NCBI RefSeq assembly: GCF_014189505.1
Contig: NZ_CP050301.1
Location: 3,045,501-3,109,500, forward strand
Length of the DNA: 64,000 nt
Origin: Phyllobacterium sp. 628
GTDB lineage: Bacteria > Pseudomonadota > Alphaproteobacteria > Rhizobiales > Rhizobiaceae
Direction: 5' to 3'
Position numbers and translations under genes: made by a program. Shown here piece by piece: positions 26,604 to 37,617 of the stretch (its first letter is position 1; each line of letters opens with the position of its first letter). The notes under the pieces were generated by a model, which was given only the letters and a program-made list of their open reading frames with translations, searched no databases and was not told where the DNA came from.

Positions 26604-27407
26604 TTAAGCAGTATCGAGACCAAAACCCTGCATCAGTCGGCGGGTGGAGAAATCCGGATTGCCTGAGGTGAAGACGGCGATGTCATCGCCATGTTCTGGC
26701 TCCATCCCTGTACCGTTTGGCTTGAGCAGTGACAATGCGCGGCGCGCAATAGCCTCAGCCGGATCGAGCCAGTCCACCGGCCATGGCGCCAGACGGCGGA
26801 ACACATTGGCAAGGAACGGGTAATGCGTGCAGGCCAGCACGACAATATCGGTGCGCTTGCCATCCATCTCGACGAAACATGGTTTGATTTCAGCCAGAAC
26901 TGCTGCGTCGTCCAAATGTTCGCCACGTATATGCGCTTCGGCCATGCGTGCCAAATTTTGGCTGCCGACAAGCCGTACGTGGCACTTGGTGGCAAAAGAC
27001 TGGATCAGGTCACGCGTATAGGCGCGCTTCACCGTACCAGGCGTTGCCAGAACCGTGATGAGGCCGGATGACGTGCGCTCTGCCGCCGGTTTGATCGCCG
27101 GAACGGTACCGACAAAAGGCACAGATGGAAACGCTGACCGCAGATCATCCAGAACAAGCGTGGATGCCGTGTTGCAGGGAATGATGATGATCTCCGGATC
27201 ATACTTGGCAATGAAACCGTCAAACAGGCCCACAATGCGCTCGCGCAGCGGTTCCTCTTCCCAATCGCCATAGGGGAATCCCGCATCATCGGCGATGTAG
27301 ACAAAACGGCGGTCCGGGATCAGCACCCTCGCCTCGCGCAACACGGTCAATCCGCCAATGCCGCTGTCGAACGCAATGATTGGCCGGTCCGCTGCCTTGT
27401 CACTCAT
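26604..27407 (-). CDS. murI: Glutamate racemase
   Basis: 267 residues from the ATG at 27407. Makes D-glutamate for peptidoglycan. The two catalytic Cys are seen in [13 protein letters not shown] (about residue 79) and [16 protein letters not shown] (about 190). The N-terminal [16 protein letters not shown] and the [10 protein letters not shown] segment are typical; most family members have a DxxxxPYG pattern here too. The start overlaps the trmJ stop by eight bases, so translation is coupled to trmJ. A longer upstream extension lies inside trmJ and is rejected. Confidence 0.96.
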   Translation of the reverse strand: MSDKAADRPIIAFDSGIGGLTVLREARVLIPDRRFVYIADDAGFPYGDWEEEPLRERIVGLFDGFIAKYDPEIIIIPCNTASTLVLDDLRSAFPSVPFVGTVPAIKPAAERTSSGLITVLATPGTVKRAYTRDLIQSFATKCHVRLVGSQNLARMAEAHIRGEHLDDAAVLAEIKPCFVEMDGKRTDIVVLACTHYPFLANVFRRLAPWPVDWLDPAEAIARRALSLLKPNGTGMEPEHGDDIAVFTSGNPDFSTRRLMQGFGLDTA

Positions 27408-28254
27408 CGCTTGGCGTATCCTCGTGACCGGTTTGATTTTTTGCAGGCTTTTCGCGTTTGCGGCCTTCCGGCGCGCCCGAGCCGCGCGGCGTCTTGGGGC
27501 TGAAATAATCCAGCGAAACGACAACACCGCGAAGAAGTTTCAATTCCGAGTCGGAAAACCCGGCGCGGGTCAGCACGCCGCGCAGATTGTTGACCATGAT
27601 TTCCTTGCGCGCCATCGGCCGGAAATAGCCACGCGCCTGCAAAGCATCTTCCAGATGGTTGAAAAAGCCCTGCAACTGCTCCTTGGGCGCAGGTTCAAGC
27701 TCCGGCCCACGGAACGCCGTGTCCGTTTCCTTCGCCAATCCTGACTTCATCCACTCATAGGACATGAGCAAAACCGCCTGTGCAATATTCAGAGACGAGA
27801 ATGCCGGATTGACCGGAAATGTCACCAGCTCATCGGCCAGGCTGACTTCGTCATTATTGAGGCCGAAACGCTCGCGGCCAAAAAGAATCCCGGTCTTTTC
27901 ACCCTGGTTGAAGCGCTGGCGCAATGTCTGCCCAGCCTCGACGGGGCCGCGCACCTGCTTAAAAGCATCGCGTTCCCGCGCCGTGGTGGCATAAACGAAA
28001 TGCAGGTCCTGGATGGCCGAGGGCAGATCGTCGTAAACCTTTGCACCATCGATGATGTGATCAGCGCGGCTGGCGGCCGATCGCGCCTTCTCGTTGGGAA
28101 ACTCCTCGCGCGGCTTGACCAGCCGCAATTCCGCCAGACCAAAATTAGCCATGGCCCGCGCCACCATGCCGATATTCTCCGGCAATTGCGGTTCGACCAG
28201 AATAATTGCCGGGCCTTCGGCGATGAGGGTGCGCTGTCTGTCTGTGCCTGCCAT
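27400..28254 (-). CDS. trmJ: tRNA (cytidine/uridine-2'-O-)-methyltransferase TrmJ-like
   Basis: 284 residues from the ATG at 28254 (GGAT ribosome site); an in-frame TTG at 28287 is rejected. SpoU/TrmD knot methyltransferase: [20 protein letters not shown] (motif 1), [15 protein letters not shown] (motif 2) and [20 protein letters not shown] (motif 3). TrmJ methylates the ribose of position 32 in tRNA anticodon loops. The C-terminal tail is Lys/Pro-rich and probably disordered. Upstream partner of murI. Confidence 0.9.
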   Translation of the reverse strand: MAGTDRQRTLIAEGPAIILVEPQLPENIGMVARAMANFGLAELRLVKPREEFPNEKARSAASRADHIIDGAKVYDDLPSAIQDLHFVYATTARERDAFKQVRGPVEAGQTLRQRFNQGEKTGILFGRERFGLNNDEVSLADELVTFPVNPAFSSLNIAQAVLLMSYEWMKSGLAKETDTAFRGPELEPAPKEQLQGFFNHLEDALQARGYFRPMARKEIMVNNLRGVLTRAGFSDSELKLLRGVVVSLDYFSPKTPRGSGAPEGRKREKPAKNQTGHEDTPSDE

Positions 28255-28468
28255 GATCAATCCATTGTGAATGCCGCCGTCATACAACGCGTTTTTTCAG
28301 CGGGCAATCGTGCATAGGGCCTGTGCCCGCTTCATATTCCGCCAAGATTGCCATTAAACAATTAAAGCCAGTCTTTGCGTTCTTGTTTGCGAGTGCTATA
28401 GGGGCGCGAACCCTCATTGAAAACCGATGCTGGCATACCCGGACCAGCGATAAAGAGGCTGATTATTC

Positions 28469-29683
28469 ATGGCAAAGATCAAGGTTGCAAACCCTGTCGT
28501 CGAGCTCGATGGCGACGAGATGACCCGCATCATCTGGCAGTATATCAAAGAAAAACTGATCCATCCCTACCTCGACATCGATCTGAAATATTACGACCTT
28601 GGTATTGAGCATCGCGACGCGACTGACGATCAGGTCACGATTGATGCTGCCCATGCGATCAACAAGTATGGCGTCGGCGTCAAATGCGCCACCATCACCC
28701 CGGACGAACAGCGCGTTGAGGAATTCGGCCTGAAGAAGATGTGGAAGTCGCCCAACGGCACCATCCGCAACATTCTCGGCGGCGTTATCTTCCGCGAACC
28801 GATCATTGCCAAGAACGTTCCCCGTCTGGTTCCGGGCTGGACACAGCCAATCATCGTTGGCCGTCATGCTTTCGGCGATCAGTACCGTGCGACCGATTTC
28901 CGCTTCCCGGGCAAGGGCAAGCTGTCGATCAAGTTCGTCGGCGAAGATGGCCAGACGATCGAACACGATGTTTATGATGCGCCAAGCGCCGGCGTTGCCA
29001 TGGCCATGTACAATCTGGATGATTCCATCCGCGATTTTGCCCGTGCCTCGCTCAACTACGCCTACAACCGGGGCGTTCCGTGCTACCTCTCGACCAAAAA
29101 CACCATCCTCAAGGCCTATGACGGCCGCTTCAAGGATATCTTCCAGGAAGTATTCGACGCCGAATTCGCGGACAAGTTTGCCGAAAAGAAGATCACCTAT
29201 GAACATCGCCTGATCGACGACATGGTCGCTTCGGCGTTGAAGTGGTCCGGCGGTTATGTCTGGGCCTGCAAGAACTATGACGGCGACGTACAGTCCGACA
29301 TCGTGGCACAGGGCTTTGGCTCGCTCGGCCTGATGACTTCCGTTCTGATGACACCGGATGGCCAGACTGTTGAAGCTGAAGCCGCGCACGGCACCGTAAC
29401 GCGTCACTATCGCCAGCATCAGAAGGGCCAGGAAACCTCGACCAACTCCATCGCGTCGATTTTCGCTTGGACACGCGGCCTTGCGCATCGCGCCAAGCTC
29501 GATGGCAATGCGGAACTCGACCGGTTTGCCACCACGCTGGAAAAGGTCTGTGTTGACACGGTTGAAGCCGGTTTCATGACCAAGGATCTTGCCCTGCTTA
29601 TCGGTCCGGATCAGCCTTGGTTGTCCACGACAGGCTTCCTCGACAAGATCGACGAAAACCTGCAGAAGGCCATGGCTGCCTGA
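28469..29683 (+). CDS. icd: Isocitrate dehydrogenase, NADP-dependent (eukaryote-like type)
   Basis: 404 residues. Oxidative decarboxylation of isocitrate to 2-oxoglutarate in the TCA cycle. It belongs to the dimeric subfamily shared by rhizobia and eukaryotes: [39 protein letters not shown] (substrate-binding Ser/Asn/Arg), [19 protein letters not shown] (Mg-binding Asp pair) and [17 protein letters not shown] (NADP-binding). Monocistronic, closed by a strong terminator. Confidence 0.98.
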   Translation: MAKIKVANPVVELDGDEMTRIIWQYIKEKLIHPYLDIDLKYYDLGIEHRDATDDQVTIDAAHAINKYGVGVKCATITPDEQRVEEFGLKKMWKSPNGTIRNILGGVIFREPIIAKNVPRLVPGWTQPIIVGRHAFGDQYRATDFRFPGKGKLSIKFVGEDGQTIEHDVYDAPSAGVAMAMYNLDDSIRDFARASLNYAYNRGVPCYLSTKNTILKAYDGRFKDIFQEVFDAEFADKFAEKKITYEHRLIDDMVASALKWSGGYVWACKNYDGDVQSDIVAQGFGSLGLMTSVLMTPDGQTVEAEAAHGTVTRHYRQHQKGQETSTNSIASIFAWTRGLAHRAKLDGNAELDRFATTLEKVCVDTVEAGFMTKDLALLIGPDQPWLSTTGFLDKIDENLQKAMAA

Positions 29684-29717
29684 TCCGGGCTGCCAGAACC
29701 GGCAGAGCATCAAATAC

Positions 29718-29747
29718 GAAAAGCCCCGGTTTTACCGGGGCTTTTTC
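29718..29747 (+). terminator. Intrinsic terminator of icd
   Basis: Stem GAAAAGCCCCGG/CCGGGGCTTTTTC with a TTTTA loop, 35 bases after the icd stop, followed by TCTTT. Confidence 0.92.
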
Positions 29748-29797
29748 TTTGCAACTTGGCATTCGAGTTAGGAACAAGCGGGTACTGAAAAAGGGGA

Positions 29798-30322
29798 CTA
29801 TTGCGGCAACGGTTTGGTCACTTTTGCCTGTGAGGTTGCAACCGGAACAAGTTTACCTTTAAGGGCTAAGACTTCGCGAAAACTTTCCGGTGCAATCTTC
29901 CCGATCGCTCTTCCACCCTTTCCGATCAATTCGAACTCGAAGCCACTTTTTGCGCCTGTTTGAAAGTCAGATTCATCGAGCATTACAATACCGGATTCTA
30001 ACGTTGGACAGTTCCCTCGGTCGCTGCACCGCATTGTATGAACCTCCCCTTTTTCATAATGCAGCTTTTTTCCAAAACTCCATGCTTCACTTAAGGAAGC
30101 TTTCCCGCGACGATCAAGAAGCGTGGAGAAGCCGTATTCATCATGGCTTGAATTAAACGGCGGAATAAACAGCTGATAAGAGGTGTCCACCGCAACATTT
30201 GCGAATGAACCATAGGCAATACTCACTCCCAAATGAGGGTCTGTAACGATTTTGGGTGGTGGATTTGGCAAGCAAGAACTCAATAGGAGCGATGTAATCA
30301 CTAAAGTCATACTTCGCTTCAT
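29798..30322 (-). CDS. Predicted lipoprotein of unknown function
   Basis: 174 residues from the ATG at 30322, which has AGGAG seven bases before it. Lipoprotein signal: MKRSMTLVITSLLLSSC with Cys17 as lipidation site, then a Pro-rich stretch. The mature part has HLGVSIAYGSFANVAVDTSY, a beta-rich look, and a Cys pair in MRCSDRGNCP that could form a disulfide. I recognise no characterised family. Codon use and base composition look less GC-rich than in the neighbours, and the flanking spacer is AT-rich, so it may be acquired. Confidence 0.7.
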   Translation of the reverse strand: MKRSMTLVITSLLLSSCLPNPPPKIVTDPHLGVSIAYGSFANVAVDTSYQLFIPPFNSSHDEYGFSTLLDRRGKASLSEAWSFGKKLHYEKGEVHTMRCSDRGNCPTLESGIVMLDESDFQTGAKSGFEFELIGKGGRAIGKIAPESFREVLALKGKLVPVATSQAKVTKPLPQ

Positions 30323-30635
30323 ACTTTGGCTCCTCAACAAACCGAGCAAGCTCCCGTCAGCAGTTGGGGTTGCCGCGCTACCTTATAAGCTGCGGGGATT
30401 TGGAGGTGTTCTGGTTAACCTCAATACCTCGCCGCGCGATGAAAGCGTCAACCTTCGCAGGCCAACCCAGACAATCACTATTCAGTTCAGAAGTTCTTCG
30501 GTTGTGATGATTTACATACAAACAATAATATTGATGCGCTTTTCAATACGAAAAATATATACAAAATTCTCTATTATATCAATGGCTTCCACATAGATAC
30601 TAAGTTGTATGCCAAAGTCCAACTCTGGATTGATG
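30323..30635. other. AT-rich spacer between the lipoprotein gene and alaS
   Basis: No gene seen. The 30500-30600 part is strikingly AT-rich for this window (AAAAATATATACAAAATTC, TATTATATCAATGG). It is the start region for the minus-strand lipoprotein gene and the end region of alaS. Nothing else identifiable. Confidence 0.4.
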
Positions 30636-30659
30636 CCAGCCGCGACAATGCGCGGCTGG
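30636..30659 (-). terminator. Hairpin after alaS
   Basis: Nine-base stem CCAGCCGCG/CGCGGCTGG with a six-base loop, 15 bases past the alaS stop on the minus strand. No T run, so it may be a weak or 3'-end-stabilising hairpin. Confidence 0.5.
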
Positions 30660-30673
30660 GTAGAAAATTGGGC

Positions 30674-33331
30674 TTAACCAGCCAGCGCTTCACGCACTGC
30701 CGCTACCGCAGCCTCGGCTTTCGAGCCATCCGGACCGCCGGCCTGTGCCATATCAGGGCGGCCGCCGCCACCGGCACCGCCAAGCGCTGCGGAGGCAATG
30801 CGAACGAGATCGACTGCGCTGAACTTACCAATGAGATCGTCGGTCACACCGACAACGGCGCTGGCCTTGCCATCATCCGAGACACCGATAAAGGTAACGA
30901 TACCGGAGCCCACGCTCTTCTTGGCATCGTCGGCCAGAGGCTTCAGATCGCGCGGATTGACGCCGGTGACGACCTTGCCAATGAACCCGACACCGTTGAT
31001 CGTTTCCGACTGCGCACCGCCAGCACCAGAGCCGCCCAGCGCCAGCTGTTTGCGCGCCTCGGTCAGTTCCCGTTCAAGTTTGCGGCGCTCGTCCATCAGG
31101 GCCGTGACACGGGCCAATGCATCGGCAGGCGAGGATTTCAGCGCACTGGCGATCGCCTTGACGCGTTCATCCTGCTCTTCCAGATAGCGGCGAGCCGCCT
31201 CGCCCGTCAGTGCTTCCATACGGCGAACGCCCGCAGCGACGGCACTCTCGGAAACAATGCGGATTAGGCCAATATCGCCCGTCGCCCGCACATGCGTTCC
31301 GCCGCAAAGCTCAGTCGAATAGCTTTTGCCAGCTTTCTCACCATGCAGCGCCGTACCCATGGAGACCACACGCACTTCATCGCCGTATTTCTCGCCGAAA
31401 AGCGCCATGGCACCTTCGGCAATCGCATCATCCACGGCCATCAGACGCGTTGATACCGGCGCGTTCTGCAGAACGATCTCGTTGGCGAGATCTTCGATGA
31501 CAGCCAGTTCCTTGTCCGAAATCGGCTTCGGGTGTGAAAAGTCAAAGCGCAGGCGATCCGGCGCAACGAGCGAACCCTTCTGCGCCACATGGGTGCCGAG
31601 CGTTTCACGCAGCGCCTCATGCAACAGGTGAGTTGCCGAATGGTTGGAGCGGATACGCGTACGGCGTATGCTATCGACAGTGAGTTCAACCGGCACACCT
31701 AGCTTTACGGCCCCCTTGACCACCTTGCCAAGATGCACGAACACGCCGTCATTCTTCTTCTGGGTGTCGGTTACGACCACGGTGAAACCATCACCGGAGA
31801 TGACGCCTGTATCACCCTGCTGGCCACCGGATTCACCATAAAAGGGCGTCTGGTTGACAACAATGGCAATATTCTCCCCTTCAGCGGCGCTATCAACCTG
31901 CGCGCCATCACGCACCAATGCGGTAACAACGCCTTCAGCCTTTTCAGTTTCATAACCGAGGAATTCCGTGGCACCGACCTTGTCGCGCACCGAAAACCAG
32001 ACTGTTTCCGTGGCAGCGTCACCGGAGCCAGACCAATGGGCGCGCGCTTCCGCCTTCTGGCGTTCCATCGCTGCCGCAAATGCATCCGTATCAACGCCAA
32101 TGCCGCGCTGACGCAGCGCATCCTGCGTCAAATCCAGCGGAAAGCCGAACGTGTCATAGAGCTTGAAAGCCGTCTCGCCATCGAGGCGATCACCCTCACC
32201 CAGATTTTCCGTCGCATCACTGAGCAGGCCAAGGCCGCGATCCAGTGTTTTGCGGAAGCGGGTTTCCTCAAGCTTCAATGTTTCAGAGATCAGCGACTCT
32301 GCGCGGATCAACTCAGGGTAAGCCTGCCCCATTTCGCGAATGAGCGCTGGCAGCAGACGCCACATCAACGGTTCCTTGGCGCCGAGAAGCTGCGCATGGC
32401 GCATGGCGCGGCGCATGATGCGGCGCAGCACATAGCCACGGCCTTCATTCGACGGCAGAACGCCATCGGCAATCAGGAAGCTCGACGAGCGCAGATGGTC
32501 AGCAATGACGCGGTGGCTGGCGCGGAACTTGCCCTCAGCTTTAACACCCGTCGCATCTTCCGACGCACGGATGAGCGCACGGAACAGGTCGATATCATAA
32601 TTATCGTGCTCACCCTGCAGAACAGCGGCGAGACGCTCCAGCCCCATACCGGTATCGATAGACGGACGCGGCAGTTCAATGCGCTGTTCCTTCGTTACCT
32701 GCTCGAACTGCATGAACACGAGATTCCAGATCTCGATGAAGCGATCACCATCTTCATCGGCACTACCGGGAGGTCCACCCCAGATGTCCTCACCGTGATC
32801 GTAGAAAATCTCCGAACATGGACCGCAAGGGCCGGTATCACCCATCGCCCAGAAATTATCGCTGGTAGCGATACGGATAATCCTGTCGTCCGATAGCCCG
32901 GCGATCTTTTTCCAGAAACCCGCTGCCGCATCGTCGGTGTGATAAACGGTGACGAGCAGCTTGTTCTTGTCGAGACCGAATTCCTTGGTGATCAGGTTCC
33001 AGGCAAGGCTGATTGCCTCTTCCTTGAAGTAATCGCCGAAGGAGAAATTGCCGAGCATTTCAAAGAAAGTGTGATGCCGGGCGGTATAGCCGACATTATC
33101 CAGATCATTATGCTTGCCACCAGCGCGGACACACTTCTGCGAGGTGGTCGCGCGGCTATAAGGGCGCTGCTCAAGTCCCGTGAAAACATTCTTGAACTGA
33201 ACCATGCCCGCATTGGTGAACATCAGCGTCGGGTCATTGCGCGGCACGAGCGGGCTCGAAGCCACGATCTCATGGCCGTTCTTCTTGAAATAGTTCAGAA
33301 ATGTCGACCGGATCTCGTTGACGCCACTCAT
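30674..33331 (-). CDS. alaS: Alanyl-tRNA synthetase
   Basis: 885 residues. Class II synthetase: [20 protein letters not shown], motif 1/2 region [18 protein letters not shown] and [19 protein letters not shown]. The editing domain has the zinc-binding HxxxH in [16 protein letters not shown] and the CxxxH in [15 protein letters not shown]. The C-terminal DHHA1/C-Ala part contains the Gly-rich [18 protein letters not shown]. No frameshift. It lies downstream of recA on the same strand with recA's terminator between them. Confidence 0.98.
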   Translation of the reverse strand: MSGVNEIRSTFLNYFKKNGHEIVASSPLVPRNDPTLMFTNAGMVQFKNVFTGLEQRPYSRATTSQKCVRAGGKHNDLDNVGYTARHHTFFEMLGNFSFGDYFKEEAISLAWNLITKEFGLDKNKLLVTVYHTDDAAAGFWKKIAGLSDDRIIRIATSDNFWAMGDTGPCGPCSEIFYDHGEDIWGGPPGSADEDGDRFIEIWNLVFMQFEQVTKEQRIELPRPSIDTGMGLERLAAVLQGEHDNYDIDLFRALIRASEDATGVKAEGKFRASHRVIADHLRSSSFLIADGVLPSNEGRGYVLRRIMRRAMRHAQLLGAKEPLMWRLLPALIREMGQAYPELIRAESLISETLKLEETRFRKTLDRGLGLLSDATENLGEGDRLDGETAFKLYDTFGFPLDLTQDALRQRGIGVDTDAFAAAMERQKAEARAHWSGSGDAATETVWFSVRDKVGATEFLGYETEKAEGVVTALVRDGAQVDSAAEGENIAIVVNQTPFYGESGGQQGDTGVISGDGFTVVVTDTQKKNDGVFVHLGKVVKGAVKLGVPVELTVDSIRRTRIRSNHSATHLLHEALRETLGTHVAQKGSLVAPDRLRFDFSHPKPISDKELAVIEDLANEIVLQNAPVSTRLMAVDDAIAEGAMALFGEKYGDEVRVVSMGTALHGEKAGKSYSTELCGGTHVRATGDIGLIRIVSESAVAAGVRRMEALTGEAARRYLEEQDERVKAIASALKSSPADALARVTALMDERRKLERELTEARKQLALGGSGAGGAQSETINGVGFIGKVVTGVNPRDLKPLADDAKKSVGSGIVTFIGVSDDGKASAVVGVTDDLIGKFSAVDLVRIASAALGGAGGGGRPDMAQAGGPDGSKAEAAVAAVREALAG

Positions 33332-33497
33332 GTGTATTGCCTTCTGACTTGTCTTTTACCAAAGCGGAACAGGCCCCTTTCGTATCAAAGGAGCGGAACG
33401 CAACGCTTGTAGCGACGCCGCCGCCGCCTGTCCAGAAAATCCCGGCACAGACCACCCACTTGCCACCACCGGTTGAACCGGCAAACGATATCCCGCA

Positions 33498-33534
33498 AAA
33501 GAAAAACCCGCATCCAGAAACTGAATGCGGGTTT
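33498..33534 (-). terminator. Intrinsic terminator of recA
   Basis: Minus-strand stem AAACCCGCATTC/ GGATGCGGGTTT (one mismatch region around the loop AGTTTCT) followed by TTCTTTT, starting about 35 bases after the recA stop. Confidence 0.88.
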
Positions 33535-33569
33535 GGTATCAAAAACCAGAAGCGGTCTGTCCCTTGGGA

Positions 33570-34664
33570 TCAGCCTTCTGCAGCCTCGGGACCGTCATTG
33601 TCTTCAATGTCATCGGGCCCCTTGTCCAGCATCTGCTCGGCGATAAGACCAGCATTCTGGCGCAAGACGAGTTCGATCTCATCGGCAACTTCCGGGTTTT
33701 CCTTGAGGAACAATTTTGCGTTGTCACGGCCTTGGCCCAGACGCTGCGAATTGTAGGAGAACCATGAACCGGACTTTTCAACAATCCCAGCCTTTACGCC
33801 GAGATCGACCAGTTCGCCGACCTTGGATACGCCTTCGCCATACATGATGTCGAATTCGACCTGCTTGAAGGGCGGAGCGAGCTTGTTCTTGACGACCTTG
33901 ACGCGGGTCTGGTTGCCGACAACTTCTTCGCGTTCTTTCAGCGAACCGATACGGCGAATATCAAGACGCACCGACGCGTAGAATTTCAGCGCATTACCGC
34001 CCGTTGTGGTTTCCGGCGAGCCAAACATCACACCAATCTTCATGCGGATCTGGTTGATGAAGATGACCATGCAATTGGAACGCGAAATGGACGCGGTCAA
34101 TTTGCGCAGCGCCTGGCTCATCAGACGAGCCTGAAGGCCCGGCAGAGAATCACCCATCTCGCCTTCGATTTCCGCACGCGGGGTCAGTGCCGCAACAGAA
34201 TCGATAACAAGAACATCAATGGCACCCGAACGCACCAGCGTGTCGGTGATTTCCAATGCCTGTTCGCCTGTGTCAGGCTGCGAGATCAGAAGATTTTCCA
34301 GATCCACACCAAGCTTGCGAGCATAGACCGGGTCCAGCGCGTGTTCCGCATCAACGAAAGCGCAAATGCCGCCCTTCTTCTGGGCTTCAGCAATCGTATG
34401 CAGCGCGAGTGTTGTCTTACCGGAACTTTCCGGCCCATAAATCTCGACGATACGGCCCTTCGGCAACCCGCCGACGCCCAAGGCTATATCCAGTGAAAGT
34501 GAACCGGTCGAAACCGTCTCGATCTCCACTACCTGCTCGTTGCGTCCAAGCCGCATGATCGAGCCTTTACCAAAGGCCCTCTCGATCTGGGACAATGCCG
34601 CATCCAGCGCTTTCGTTTTATCCACCGAATTACCCTCAACTAACCGCAAAGAATTTTGAGCCAT
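33570..34664 (-). CDS. recA: Recombinase RecA
   Basis: 364 residues. ATP-dependent strand exchange and co-protease for LexA. Walker A in [17 protein letters not shown] (about residue 78), the [21 protein letters not shown]-terminal region, [15 protein letters not shown], the L1/L2 DNA loops with [21 protein letters not shown], and an acidic C-terminal tail ending [16 protein letters not shown]. An SOS box lies 124 bases upstream of its start. Ribosome site GGGGT. Confidence 0.99.
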   Translation of the reverse strand: MAQNSLRLVEGNSVDKTKALDAALSQIERAFGKGSIMRLGRNEQVVEIETVSTGSLSLDIALGVGGLPKGRIVEIYGPESSGKTTLALHTIAEAQKKGGICAFVDAEHALDPVYARKLGVDLENLLISQPDTGEQALEITDTLVRSGAIDVLVIDSVAALTPRAEIEGEMGDSLPGLQARLMSQALRKLTASISRSNCMVIFINQIRMKIGVMFGSPETTTGGNALKFYASVRLDIRRIGSLKEREEVVGNQTRVKVVKNKLAPPFKQVEFDIMYGEGVSKVGELVDLGVKAGIVEKSGSWFSYNSQRLGQGRDNAKLFLKENPEVADEIELVLRQNAGLIAEQMLDKGPDDIEDNDGPEAAEG

Positions 34665-34787
34665 GTTACACTACCCCTGTGCTATCCATGAAGTCCGGAC
34701 GCTCCGGTCTTTGAAGATATTTGTATCTGTTTTGTTCTCATTTTGCAAGATGCGCAAATCATTGAAATACAATAATAATCAAAAAAT

Positions 34788-34802
34788 GTTCTTATAACGT
34801 TC
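34788..34802 (-). promoter_or_regulatory. LexA (SOS) box of recA
   Basis: GTTCTTATAACGTTC matches the alphaproteobacterial LexA consensus GTTC-N7-GTTC exactly. It lies 124 bases before the recA ATG, so it is read with recA on the minus strand. Confidence 0.85.
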
Positions 34803-34984
34803 TCGGTATTGACCTGATGGCCTTGTCCACATGTTCTTCGGCCGGAAATATCCTTGAAAGGCAAAATGGACATTTGCAGATTCTGAATCGTTCGGACGAT
34901 TGCGCCGAAGCATGGACCCATCTAGAGAAGAAACAAGACATGTGTCTTGCAACCCATAGTTTTGTTCAGCCGAAGCAATCAATC

Positions 34985-35935
34985 ATGACCCAGGATCACA
35001 CACCGCTGCTCTTTGCTGTCGGCGGCGCTCATATGGACCGGCGCGGGCAAAGCAGCGTGCCCTTTGTCCCGGGCGCATCCAATCCCGGCATCATGCGCGA
35101 AGAGCCTGGCGGCGGCGTGTTCAATGCCCTGCGGCTGGCCGTTCAACGCGGCGTGCGGGCCGAAATGCTGTCGGTGCGCGGTGGCGACCGGGTGGGTGAT
35201 GTCATCAGCGCCGCATTTGAGAAAGCCGGAATCAAAGACAGCTCCGTTGTTTTCATGGACCGGGCAACGCCGAGTTATACAGCCATTCTCGATGATCGCG
35301 GCGATGTGGTTGCCGCCATTGCTGACATGGCACTTTATGAGATAGTGCTTCCCAAGCAGTTGCGCCGCCGGAAAGTGCGCGATGCAATTGCTGCCGCTGA
35401 CGCAATTTTTGGCGATGCCAACCTGCCTGCGGAAGCGTTGCAACGGCTGGCCGGTCTCGCCGGTTACAAACCACTGTTTGCACTGGCGATTTCTCCCGCC
35501 AAAGCTGTCCGGCTAAAATCTATTCTCGGTGATCTCGCTTGCCTGTTCCTCAACCGGCGTGAAGCTCTGGCTCTGACCGATCTTCCCGCTCATGCGGGTC
35601 TCGGCGAACTATGCCAAGCATTGCGTGCTGCGGGTTTACGCAATGCTGTACTCAGCAATGGCGGCGAAGCCGCGCTTGTCTATTCCGATGCGGGCGCTTT
35701 CTCGCTTCTGCCACCCCCGGTTTCAGAGATTGCCGATGTGACCGGTGCAGGCGATGCATTGGCTGGCGGCACAATTGCTGCCTTGATGCGCGGCATGCCA
35801 TTGCACGAGGCCGTGCGCGAAGGCATGGCGGCTTCCATGCTGACGCTGGCAACGCATTCGGCCAGTCCGCTTTTCACAACCAAAACCTTCAATACCGCGC
35901 TTGCGCATATTCCCGCTGCTGTTCCCCTTCTTTAG
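34985..35935 (+). CDS. psuK: PfkB family sugar kinase, probable pseudouridine kinase
   Basis: 316 residues from the ATG at 34985. Ribokinase/PfkB fold: FAVGGAHMDRRG at the N-terminus, MREEPGGGVFNALRLAVQRG, and the C-terminal signature DVTGAGDALAGGTIAALMRG with the catalytic Asp. It is followed after 31 bases by psuG, whose product works on pseudouridine 5'-phosphate, so pseudouridine kinase is the likely activity. The ribosome site is weak; another ATG at 34940, with a GAAG-type site, would add 15 residues. Divergent from recA. Confidence 0.88.
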   Translation: MTQDHTPLLFAVGGAHMDRRGQSSVPFVPGASNPGIMREEPGGGVFNALRLAVQRGVRAEMLSVRGGDRVGDVISAAFEKAGIKDSSVVFMDRATPSYTAILDDRGDVVAAIADMALYEIVLPKQLRRRKVRDAIAAADAIFGDANLPAEALQRLAGLAGYKPLFALAISPAKAVRLKSILGDLACLFLNRREALALTDLPAHAGLGELCQALRAAGLRNAVLSNGGEAALVYSDAGAFSLLPPPVSEIADVTGAGDALAGGTIAALMRGMPLHEAVREGMAASMLTLATHSASPLFTTKTFNTALAHIPAAVPLL

Positions 35936-35966
35936 AACGGCCAAGGACAAGACAAAGGAAATAACC

Positions 35967-36896
35967 ATGACCACCATCGCTCTCAATTCGTTCACGGATG
36001 TTGCACCGGAAGTGCAGAAGGCACTCGATGCCGGGCAGCCCGTCGTAGCGCTGGAAAGCACGATCATCACCCATGGTATGCCCTACCCGGACAACAGCCG
36101 CATGGCCTCCGATGTTGAAGAAATCATTCGCGCCGGCGGCGCCGTACCAGCAACGATTGCCATTATTGACGGCCGCCTGAAGATTGGCATTTCCGCCGAA
36201 GAGCGCGAGGCACTGGCGCAGGTGAAAGGCGCAATGAAGCTTTCGCGCGCTGATCTAGCCTTTGCGCTATCGGAAGGCCGCACCGGCGGCACCACGGTTG
36301 CTGCAACCATGCTTGCTGCCCACCTTGCTGGCATCAAGGTGTTTGCGACCGGCGGCATTGGCGGCGTGCATATGGGCGCAGAGAAGAGCTTTGACATCTC
36401 CGCTGATCTGGAAGAACTGGGCCGCACACCGGTTATCGTTGTCTCGGCCGGTGCAAAAGCGATTCTGGATATTGAAAAGACGCTGGAAGTGCTTGAAACC
36501 AAAGGCGTACCGGTTGTTGTAAACGGGTCGGATATTCTGCCCGCCTTCTGGTCGCGGCAATCGCATCTGAAGGCACCCCTGCGTCTCGATACGCCCGAAG
36601 CCATTGCGAAATTTCAGGCGGCCCGCAGCGCCATCGGTGTTGTCGGCGGCATGCTGATCGCCAATCCCATCCCGGCGGAAAGCGAAATTCCCGCAGAAAT
36701 CATGGGCGGATACATTCGTGAAGCTCTGGCACGCGCCACAAAAAATGGCATCACGGGCAAAGCCGTAACACCATATCTTCTGTCGGAAATTCTTGACATC
36801 ACCAACGGTGAAAGCCTGAAGGCAAACATCGCTCTGGTGGAAAACAATGCGCGGCTTGGGGCGCGCATTGCTGTTGCCCTTACAAAAATTAAGTAA
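35967..36896 (+). CDS. psuG: Pseudouridine-5'-phosphate glycosidase
   Basis: 309 residues from the ATG at 35967 with AAGGAA eight bases before. Breaks the C-C bond of pseudouridine 5'-phosphate to give uracil and ribose 5-phosphate, allowing salvage of pseudouridine from RNA. Signatures: PVVALESTIITHGMPYPDN (catalytic Glu in ESTIITHG), VPATIAIIDGRLKIG, RTGGTTVAATMLAAHLAGI, FATGGIGGVHMGAE, NGSDILPAFWSR. Its 3' end overlaps the convergent OmpA lipoprotein gene by eight bases. Confidence 0.97.
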   Translation: MTTIALNSFTDVAPEVQKALDAGQPVVALESTIITHGMPYPDNSRMASDVEEIIRAGGAVPATIAIIDGRLKIGISAEEREALAQVKGAMKLSRADLAFALSEGRTGGTTVAATMLAAHLAGIKVFATGGIGGVHMGAEKSFDISADLEELGRTPVIVVSAGAKAILDIEKTLEVLETKGVPVVVNGSDILPAFWSRQSHLKAPLRLDTPEAIAKFQAARSAIGVVGGMLIANPIPAESEIPAEIMGGYIREALARATKNGITGKAVTPYLLSEILDITNGESLKANIALVENNARLGARIAVALTKIK

Positions 36897-37548
36897 GCGG
36901 CGAAATCTGCAGTTCGACGCGCCGGTTTTGGGCGCGTCCGGCTTCCGTGGTGTTGGGAGCAATCGGCCGGTCCATACCGAGGCCGCGAACGGAAAAACGC
37001 CTGTTATCGATGCCCTGCTGGGTCAGGAAGTTCGAAACGGATAGCGCCCGGCGTTCGGACAGGAGTTGGTTATACTGCTGTCCGCCGACATTGTCGGTAT
37101 GGCCGTAAACATCAACGATACTCCGGTCAAATTTACGCAAGACAACGGCAACCGAACTAAGCGTTGCGTAGAATTGCGGCTTCACCGCATCCTGATCGGT
37201 AGCGAACGTAATGTTCGATGGCATGTTCAGAATGATCTGATCGCCATTGCGGGTCACCGAAACGCCGGTTCCCTGCAGCTGGGCGCGCAGCTCTGATTCC
37301 TGACGGTCCATGTAATTGCCGACTGCACCGCCAGCCAGCGCGCCAATCCCCGCCCCGATCAGCGCCGCATTGCGACCGGATTTGCCGCCGCCGCCAACTG
37401 CAAGACCACCCAGCGCACCCACTGCCGCGCCGATGGCCGCACCACCCGCCGTATTCGATATTTTCTGCTCGCCCGTATATGGATCGGTTGTGGTGCAACC
37501 GGCCAGAAACGTTGCCGCCAGACAGCCGATGGCAAACTTCTTGATCAT
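36889..37548 (-). CDS. OmpA family lipoprotein
   Basis: 219 residues from the ATG at 37548. Lipobox in AATFLAGCTTTD (Cys18). It is followed by a Gly-rich glycine-zipper segment (AAIGAAVGALGGLAVGGG and GAGIGALAGGAVGNYMD) that may insert in or stack on a membrane. The C-terminal OmpA domain (ITFATDQDAVKPQF, VDVYGHTDNVGGQQYNQLLS, RRFSVRGLGMDRPIAPN, RAQNRRVELQI) binds peptidoglycan. The protein probably ties the outer membrane to the wall. Similar to YiaD-type lipoproteins. Confidence 0.93.
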   Translation of the reverse strand: MIKKFAIGCLAATFLAGCTTTDPYTGEQKISNTAGGAAIGAAVGALGGLAVGGGGKSGRNAALIGAGIGALAGGAVGNYMDRQESELRAQLQGTGVSVTRNGDQIILNMPSNITFATDQDAVKPQFYATLSSVAVVLRKFDRSIVDVYGHTDNVGGQQYNQLLSERRALSVSNFLTQQGIDNRRFSVRGLGMDRPIAPNTTEAGRAQNRRVELQISPLT

Positions 37549-37617
37549 GGAATCAAATCCCCGTTGGAGTTGTGGCAAATATACGAGTGAATACGGCAAA
37601 ATATGGAGAGGAACCGG

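Noticed and set aside
28463..29713. 416-codon open frame on the minus strand opposite icd
   Set aside because: Antisense of icd, low-complexity shadow without start signals.
31733..32896. 387-codon open frame on the plus strand opposite alaS
   Set aside because: It is the antisense shadow of a highly conserved gene; its translation has no family look and no ribosome site.
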